A stretch of 64,000 bases of DNA from Sphingomonas sp. (GTDB lineage Bacteria; Pseudomonadota; Alphaproteobacteria; Sphingomonadales; Sphingomonadaceae), in contig NZ_JAIERS010000020.1 in the NCBI RefSeq assembly GCF_019746665.1, positions 62,001 to 126,000 of the forward strand, read 5' to 3'. Every line of letters begins with the position of its first letter. The stretch's first letter is position 1. The position numbers and the translations under genes were made by a program. Positions 59,680 through 64,000 of the stretch are shown piece after piece. The notes under the pieces were generated by a model. That model did not search any database and was not told the origin of the DNA. It was given only the letters and a program-made list of their open reading frames with translations.

Positions 59680-60517
59680 ACTCCGAAAGATAGCGTTCCA
59701 TGTGCTTGGCGCTGACCTGCACATGCGTTGATCGAATCGACGCCTTGAACAGCCGCCAGAAACCTTCCACCGTATTGACGTGGAACGTCTCGCCCGAGCG
59801 GTAATCGTAATGGGCGTATTCCTTCCGCCCGTGCTTCACCACGCCGTGCTGATAGCCGTCGCCGCTGAGTAAGCCATAGCTCATCAGCTCATCGGTGGAG
59901 ACGGTGGCGCCGGGCTCGACATTCTCAAGCACCACGTTGCGCAGCGTGTCCTTTTTGACGTTGGGAATCACAACCGCCTTCATGCGCCCGTCGCGCTCTG
60001 CTAGGCCCATAACAATGGTCTTACCCGGCGCGCCGCGACCGCGCTTGCCGCCCGAACGGCGCCCGCCAACATAGGCTTCATCAAGCTCAACGTGCCCAGC
60101 GAGCAGAGCGTCAAAGCCTTGGGCCTTCATCGTAAGATCGCGGATTTGCTGACCGATCCGGTAGGCGGTCTTATACGTCACGCCAAGCTGGCGTTGCAGT
60201 TCCTTGCCGCTCACGCCGTGGCGCGTGGTGCAGAAAAGATACATGGCATAGAACCAGCTCACCAGCGGCGTGCGGGTATCGTGAAGGATCGTGCCAGCGG
60301 TCGGGTTCACGTGATGGCCGCAATTCGCGCAAACGTAGGTGCGGCGTTCCTTGAGCTTGTGGTGCGTGCTTTCCTTGCCACACGCCTTACACTCAAACCG
60401 CGTGCCGCCGAACCGCACCGCCATGATATGTTCAAGGCAGGCGTCGTCGTTCGGAAAGCGAGCGAAGAACTCGCGAACGCTGAACTCGGGAGAGGCGGAA
60501 GGACTTTTCTTGTTCAT
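59612..60517 (-). CDS. IS1595-family transposase (ISXO2-like)
   Basis: 301 residues. N-terminal zinc ribbon with Cys43/Cys46 (FECKACGKE) and Cys63/Cys66 (YVCANCGHH), HTH region (GVSGKELQRQLGVTYKTAYRI), then the DDE-type core: Asp146 (VELDEAYVGG), Asp209 (STDELMSYG), and Asn248/Glu251 (HVNTVEGFWRLFK), with Lys258. Full length and apparently intact. It reads inward from the right end of the element. Confidence 0.94.
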   Translation of the reverse strand: MNKKSPSASPEFSVREFFARFPNDDACLEHIMAVRFGGTRFECKACGKESTHHKLKERRTYVCANCGHHVNPTAGTILHDTRTPLVSWFYAMYLFCTTRHGVSGKELQRQLGVTYKTAYRIGQQIRDLTMKAQGFDALLAGHVELDEAYVGGRRSGGKRGRGAPGKTIVMGLAERDGRMKAVVIPNVKKDTLRNVVLENVEPGATVSTDELMSYGLLSGDGYQHGVVKHGRKEYAHYDYRSGETFHVNTVEGFWRLFKASIRSTHVQVSAKHMERYLSEFTFRANHRARVNGMFDLLVGAL

Positions 60518-60541
60518 GCCATCCTAATGGCACAACCTCAT

Positions 60542-60565
60542 ACATGCGTCAAGGGGATAAACGGG
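60542..60565 (-). repeat. Right terminal inverted repeat of the IS1595-family element
   Basis: 24 bp; its reverse complement starts CCCGTTTATCCC and matches the left end with one mismatch. Confidence 0.9.
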
Positions 60566-60573
60566 AAAGGTTT
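60566..60573 (+). repeat. Target-site duplication, right copy (AAAGGTTT)
   Basis: Identical to 58605-58612. Confidence 0.9.
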
Positions 60574-60711
60574 TCAAAAGCGTTTACGTTGTGCATGTCT
60601 GCGCTCATTGCTGCTCGGCAGCGTGAACCAATTAAGAAGATGAGGCTCAATTCATTTGATAATTTTCGATCCGATACGCGCAGGTGGTGCAAAGAATATT
60701 TGCTTGGTTAG
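60574..60711 (+). pseudogene. 3' part of the gene split by the IS element
   Basis: Continues in frame from 58612 when the element and one target copy are removed: 45 codons (SKAFTLCMSALIAARQREPI...) to TAG at 60709. A+T-rich like the 5' part. Tail ends RRWCKEYLLG. Family unknown. Confidence 0.78.
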
Positions 60712-61102
60712 GTCGATATTTGATAAGCGATACAAGATACATTTCGTTGCGACATGTTAATTATTAGGTTGTAATTTTGAAGATTGACGGCGAGGTGGGC
60801 AGGAAAATGCGCATCGCCTGCTAACCGCCGCTGAAGGTGACGAGGCCACTCAGGGCGATGCCCGCGATTGCTCCGGTGAGGAAGAAGCAGGGCGATTTGG
60901 GGCCAGTGCCGGCGACAGGGGACTGATCCGTCGTTTCGCTCACCCTTTACCTTGTTTATTTTGCCCGCGTTTCAAATCATATAGACCCCACCAACTGTCC
61001 GCTTGCCTGGACGGGAACGCATTGTCGACGGACGCGTTTCCGCGATCGTTACGGTGCTAGCTGTTCGCTGCCGCGGCTCGGCTCAGTGGGGGAAACGCTG
61101 CC
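60712..61102. other. Intergenic region with AT-rich islet end and nadA 3'-end copy
   Basis: 391 bp. The first part (to about 60785) is A+T-rich like the split gene. On the minus strand 60821-60889 reads as a hydrophobic protein tail (GAIAGIALSGLVTFSGG then stop), perhaps a remnant. 60887-60926 repeats the nadA end. From about 60930 the composition returns to host-like and must contain the promoter of the downstream kinase; GGGGGAAACG precedes its ATG. Confidence 0.5.
60887..60926 (+). repeat. Right copy of nadA 3'-end direct repeat
   Basis: Encodes the same last residues QGDLGPVPATGD and stop as nadA, differing at three synonymous third positions from 58047-58086. Confidence 0.85.
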
Positions 61103-62722
61103 ATGTGGGATTTGATCCGGGCGCTTTCGGACGGGCGATACGCCCCACACGGCTATTGCCTGCTCTGGCAGCCCGGGCTGGTGTGGACGCATGTCGTCTC
61201 CGATCTGCTGATCGCCGCCGCCTATTTCTCGATTCCGATCGCGCTGATCAGCTTCATCCGTCGCCGGCGCGACGTGCACTTTGGGTGGATGGTGTGGCTG
61301 TTCGCGCTGTTCATTCTGGCGTGCGGCACCTCGCATCTGATGCAGGTTTGGAACCTGTGGCACGGTGATTACGCGCTCGAAGGCCTGGTGAAGGCGATCA
61401 CCGCCTTCGCCTCGGTGCCGACCGCGATCCTGTTGTGGCGGCTGATCCCGCAGGCACTGGCGCTGCCCTCGCCGCGCCAGCTCGCGCTCGCCAATGCCGA
61501 GCTTGAGGGGCTGGTCGACGAGCGCGACGCGGCGCTCGCCCGGCTGACGACCGAGATCGCCCAGCGCGAGCGTGCCGAGGAAGCGCTCGTCCAGGCGCGC
61601 AAGATCGACGCGATCGGGCGGCTGACCGGCGGCATCGCGCATGATTTCAACAACCTGCTCCAGGCGATCACCGGCAATCTCGATCTCATCCAGCAACGCC
61701 CGGGCGATCAGGCGCGGGTCGCGCGCTGGGCGGAGAATGCGCTGAAGGCGGTCGATCGCGGCACCCGGCTGACCGGGCAATTGCTCGCCTTCTCACGCAC
61801 CCAGCGGCTGGAGCTGAAGCCCTTGTCGGTCGATCCGATGATTGTCGGGATGCTCGATCTCGTCCGGCGCAGCATCGGTCCGGCGATCGAGCTGCATACC
61901 CGGCTCGAGGCGGGCGGGTGCCGGGTGCAGGCCGATCAAACCCAGCTCGAGCTCGCGCTGCTCAACCTCGCGATCAACGCGCGCGACGCCATGCCCGAGG
62001 GCGGGCGGCTGATCATCGCCACGCGCGAAGTCTCGATCGTCGATCATCAGGAACTGGAGCCCGGCCGCTATGTCGAAGTCGCCGTCGCCGATACCGGGCA
62101 TGGCATGACCGAGGAAGTGCGGGAGCGCGCGCTCGATCCGTTCTTCACCACCAAGGGCGTCGGGCGGGGCACCGGGCTTGGGCTGTCGATGGCGTTCGGT
62201 GTCGCGCGGCAATCGGGCGGAACGCTCCTGCTGAGTTCGGCGCCGGGGGCGGGGACGACGGTGACGGTGCTGCTGCGCTGCGTAGAGGGCGAGTCCACCC
62301 AGCCCGAGGCGGCCAAGGCGGTCGAGGTCGCCGCGCCGCCGCCATCGCCCGGCGCCGATGTGCCGGTGATGGTGATCGACGATGACGATCAGGTGCGCGA
62401 TGCGATCACCGATGGCCTGCGCGCGATCGGTTATACCGTGCTGCCCTTCGCGAGCGGCGCGGCGGCGCTGCGGGCGCGGGCGGATCGGCGGCCGGCGCTC
62501 ACCGTCGTCGATTTCGCGATGCCGGGCCTGAACGGCGCCGACATCGCCCGCCAGATCCGCGCCGAGGAACCCGGCGCGCGGATCGTGTTCGTCAGCGGTT
62601 TCGCGGACAGCGCCGCGATCGACCAGTTCGCCGGCCCTCATACCCGCGTGCTGCGCAAGCCCTTCCAATCGGGCGACCTGGCGCGGGTGGTTGCCGAGAT
62701 GCTCGCCGATCAGGCTGAGTAG
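61103..62722 (+). CDS. Hybrid histidine kinase with ethylene-receptor-like membrane domain
   Basis: 539 residues. Three N-terminal helices (about 27-115) contain Asp34, Tyr41, Ile44-Pro45, Ile71, Cys74 and His78, which match ETR1 Asp25, Tyr32, Ile35-Pro36, Ile62, Cys65 and His69 at identical spacing. Cys and His bind Cu(I) in ETR1. A coiled linker, HisKA His180 (GGIAHDFNN), HATPase (AINARDAM, DTGHGM, GRGTGLGLSMAFGVARQSGG) and a C-terminal receiver with Asp470 (VVDFAMPGLNG) follow. It senses ethylene or another copper-bound ligand by inference. No partner regulator is adjacent. Confidence 0.9.
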   Translation: MWDLIRALSDGRYAPHGYCLLWQPGLVWTHVVSDLLIAAAYFSIPIALISFIRRRRDVHFGWMVWLFALFILACGTSHLMQVWNLWHGDYALEGLVKAITAFASVPTAILLWRLIPQALALPSPRQLALANAELEGLVDERDAALARLTTEIAQRERAEEALVQARKIDAIGRLTGGIAHDFNNLLQAITGNLDLIQQRPGDQARVARWAENALKAVDRGTRLTGQLLAFSRTQRLELKPLSVDPMIVGMLDLVRRSIGPAIELHTRLEAGGCRVQADQTQLELALLNLAINARDAMPEGGRLIIATREVSIVDHQELEPGRYVEVAVADTGHGMTEEVRERALDPFFTTKGVGRGTGLGLSMAFGVARQSGGTLLLSSAPGAGTTVTVLLRCVEGESTQPEAAKAVEVAAPPPSPGADVPVMVIDDDDQVRDAITDGLRAIGYTVLPFASGAAALRARADRRPALTVVDFAMPGLNGADIARQIRAEEPGARIVFVSGFADSAAIDQFAGPHTRVLRKPFQSGDLARVVAEMLADQAE

Positions 62723-62870
62723 AGGCGGGTGATCCGGGCAGGCGATCGGAGCAAACGCCGGCATCGGTCGCACAATCCTGCGTCGCAGGTGACACGGGGC
62801 CTGAACCCGGCCCCGCCCGAACGCCCAATGGTGCGTTTTCCGCGCCTAGATTCGCTGGAAGGGCTGGGCT

Positions 62871-63611
62871 ATGACTTGGCTCGTGCCCTCGCTTCACGCC
62901 CTCGCCAACCCGGCGCGTTTCCTGAAAATCGCGCGACCGCTCACCCCGGCGCTGTTCTGGCCGGGGGTCGCGCTGATCCTGTTCGGCGCCTGGGCGGGGT
63001 TGACCCAAACCCCGCCCGACTATCTGCAGGGCGAGACGGTGCGCATCCTCTACATCCACGTACCCACCGCCTGGCTCGGCATGGCGGGGTGGAGCGGGAT
63101 CGCGATCTCCAGCCTCAGCTATCTCATCTGGCGCCACCCGCTGGCGATGACGGCGGCACGGGCGTGCGCGGTGCCGGGGGCAATGTTTGCGGCCTTGTGC
63201 CTGATCACCGGCTCGATCTGGGGCCGGCCGACCTGGGGCACCTGGTGGCAGTGGGACGGCCGGCTCACCTCGATGCTGCTGCTGTTCTTCGTCTATCTCG
63301 GCTTCATCGGGCTGGCGCGCGCCGACGCCGATCGTGGCGGCGACGGGCGGATCGCGGCGCTGTACGGCGTCGCCGGGTCGGTGCTGCTGCCGATCATTCG
63401 CTATTCGGTCGTCTGGTGGAACACGCTCCATCAGGGGCAGAGCATCGGGCTCACCAAGAACACGATCGACAACAGCATCCTGTGGCCGCTGCCCTTCACG
63501 CTGGGCGGCTTCACCTTGTTCTTCGCCGCCATTGTGCTGATGCGGATGCGGGCGATGCTGGCGACCGCCAAGGCCGAGGCGCGGCTGAGGCGCATGGCGG
63601 TGGAGGCTTGA
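62871..63611 (+). CDS. ccmC: Heme exporter/handling protein CcmC
   Basis: 246 residues, six membrane helices. The tryptophan-rich WGTWWQWD signature binds heme together with His residues in RILYIHVPTAW and NTLHQGQS. CcmC delivers heme to CcmE in the periplasm for cytochrome c maturation. ccmD and ccmE follow. ccmA and ccmB are not in this window. Confidence 0.95.
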   Translation: MTWLVPSLHALANPARFLKIARPLTPALFWPGVALILFGAWAGLTQTPPDYLQGETVRILYIHVPTAWLGMAGWSGIAISSLSYLIWRHPLAMTAARACAVPGAMFAALCLITGSIWGRPTWGTWWQWDGRLTSMLLLFFVYLGFIGLARADADRGGDGRIAALYGVAGSVLLPIIRYSVVWWNTLHQGQSIGLTKNTIDNSILWPLPFTLGGFTLFFAAIVLMRMRAMLATAKAEARLRRMAVEA

Positions 63612-63615
63612 GCTT

Positions 63616-63729
63616 ATGAACCCCTGGCCCTTCGTGACGGCGGCTTATGCGATCACGCTTGGCACCGCGGCGGTGATCGCGCTCGTCAGCTGGCGGGCGA
63701 TGGCCAAGGCGGAGCGACGCGGCAAATGA
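63616..63729 (+). CDS. ccmD: Heme exporter protein CcmD
   Basis: 37 residues, one membrane helix (VTAAYAITLGTAAVIALVSW) and a basic tail (RAMAKAERRGK). MNPWPFVTAAYAI is the family start. It stabilises CcmC-CcmE interaction. Lies 4 bp after ccmC and overlaps ccmE (ATGA). Confidence 0.9.
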   Translation: MNPWPFVTAAYAITLGTAAVIALVSWRAMAKAERRGK

Positions 63730-64000
63730 AGGCCAAGCATCAGCGGCTGGTACTGGCGGTGCTCGCGCTGGCCGCGATCGGCGGGGCGAGCGGGCTCGCG
63801 CTGTCGGCGCTGAAGGATCAGGCCGCGTTCTTCTATGCGCCGGGCGATGTCGCGAAACAGGGCCTGCCCTTGGGCCGCGACGTGCGGCTCGGCGGGATGG
63901 TGACGGCGGGTTCAATTCACAAGCGCGCCGATGGGGTGACGATCGATTTCCGCGTCACCGATGGCAAGGCGACCGTGCCGGTGAACTTCAAGGGCATCAC
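63726..64000 (+). CDS. ccmE: Heme chaperone CcmE (3' end outside window)
   Basis: 91 codons present. MKAKHQRLVLAVLALAAIGGASGLALSAL is the membrane anchor and LGRDVRLGGMVTAGSI starts the OB-fold that carries heme on a His beyond the window edge. Start overlaps ccmD by ATGA. Confidence 0.94.
   Translation, partial: MKAKHQRLVLAVLALAAIGGASGLALSALKDQAAFFYAPGDVAKQGLPLGRDVRLGGMVTAGSIHKRADGVTIDFRVTDGKATVPVNFKGI

Larger units (their letters stand above)
58613..60565. mobile_element. IS1595-family element with passenger genes (1,953 bp)
   Basis: Bounded by 24-bp inverted repeats and a perfect 8-bp target duplication. It encodes an ISXO2-like transposase (59612-60517, minus) and, on the plus strand, a 143-residue coiled-coil/winged-helix protein, a 20-residue membrane peptide and a 63-residue protein. 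Simple ISXO2-type elements are about 1-1.3 kb, so roughly 0.9 kb here is passenger DNA. Both ends and the transposase are intact and it may still be mobile. Confidence 0.9.

Noticed and set aside
58610..60568. 27-bp inverted repeats starting TTTCCCG as the element ends
   Set aside because: With these ends no target duplication exists. Moving the end to CCCGTTT yields the perfect 8-bp duplication AAAGGTTT, so the outer TTT belongs to the duplication or is chance.
60092..60643. 183-codon plus-strand frame across the transposase and right IS end
   Set aside because: Antisense to the transposase and crosses the element boundary in a different frame from the restored gene.

Overview
The window reads as chromosome of a high-GC alphaproteobacterium, most likely a sphingomonad. 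The sequence basis is the set of lineage-typical genes: a CckA-type hybrid kinase, DUF1013 and DUF1192 proteins, a GTTC-N7-GTTC SOS box in front of recA, and tandem secreted M13 peptidases. The species assignment is inference; no 16S gene is present.

Layout. 1-11.3 kb: 3' end of secA, two related secreted proteins, tRNA-Leu(UAG), trigger factor with a histidine-rich tail, a glycosyltransferase, an M28 peptidase, a PIN/Phd toxin-antitoxin pair, ettA, a decayed VOC-family gene and acylphosphatase. 11.4-25.4 kb: greB, slt, dapA, smpB, two M13 peptidases, cckA with a single-domain response regulator, an SDR, recA and a GST. 25.6-38 kb: minus-strand genes for isovaleryl-CoA/leucine breakdown (MaoC-like hydratase, MCC alpha, NTF2-like protein, MCC beta, isovaleryl-CoA dehydrogenase), broken up by plus-strand blocks (AraC regulator, frameshifted ferritin-like protein and cytochrome c; then a small secreted protein and a large DUF3857/transglutaminase/TPR protein). 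38-47.3 kb: amino-acid permease, aconitase, long-chain acyl-CoA ligase, clpA. 47.4-58 kb: quinone oxidoreductase, a YqiJ/flotillin pair with a GST, an overlapping phosphoesterase/glycosyltransferase/phosphoesterase operon, DUF1013, an MBL-fold hydrolase, a membrane protein, nadA.

58.1-60.9 kb is the accessory part. An AT-rich foreign gene lies directly after nadA and has been split by a 1,953-bp IS1595-family element. The element has 24-bp inverted ends and a perfect 8-bp target duplication (AAAGGTTT), and removing it restores one 215-codon reading frame. Besides its transposase it carries three apparent passengers: a coiled-coil/winged-helix protein, a 20-residue membrane micropeptide with a strong Shine-Dalgarno sequence between hairpins, and a 63-residue protein whose end is antisense to the transposase end. 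A second copy of the last codons of nadA, differing only at synonymous sites, lies on the far side, so the whole islet probably arrived by recombination at the nadA 3' end.

61.1-64 kb: a hybrid histidine kinase whose membrane domain matches the ethylene-binding domain of ETR1 at every key residue and spacing, then ccmC, ccmD and the start of ccmE for cytochrome c maturation. Other items worth attention are three tandem self-coupled five-codon mini-ORFs in front of mccB and two gene decay events (VOC, ferritin-like).
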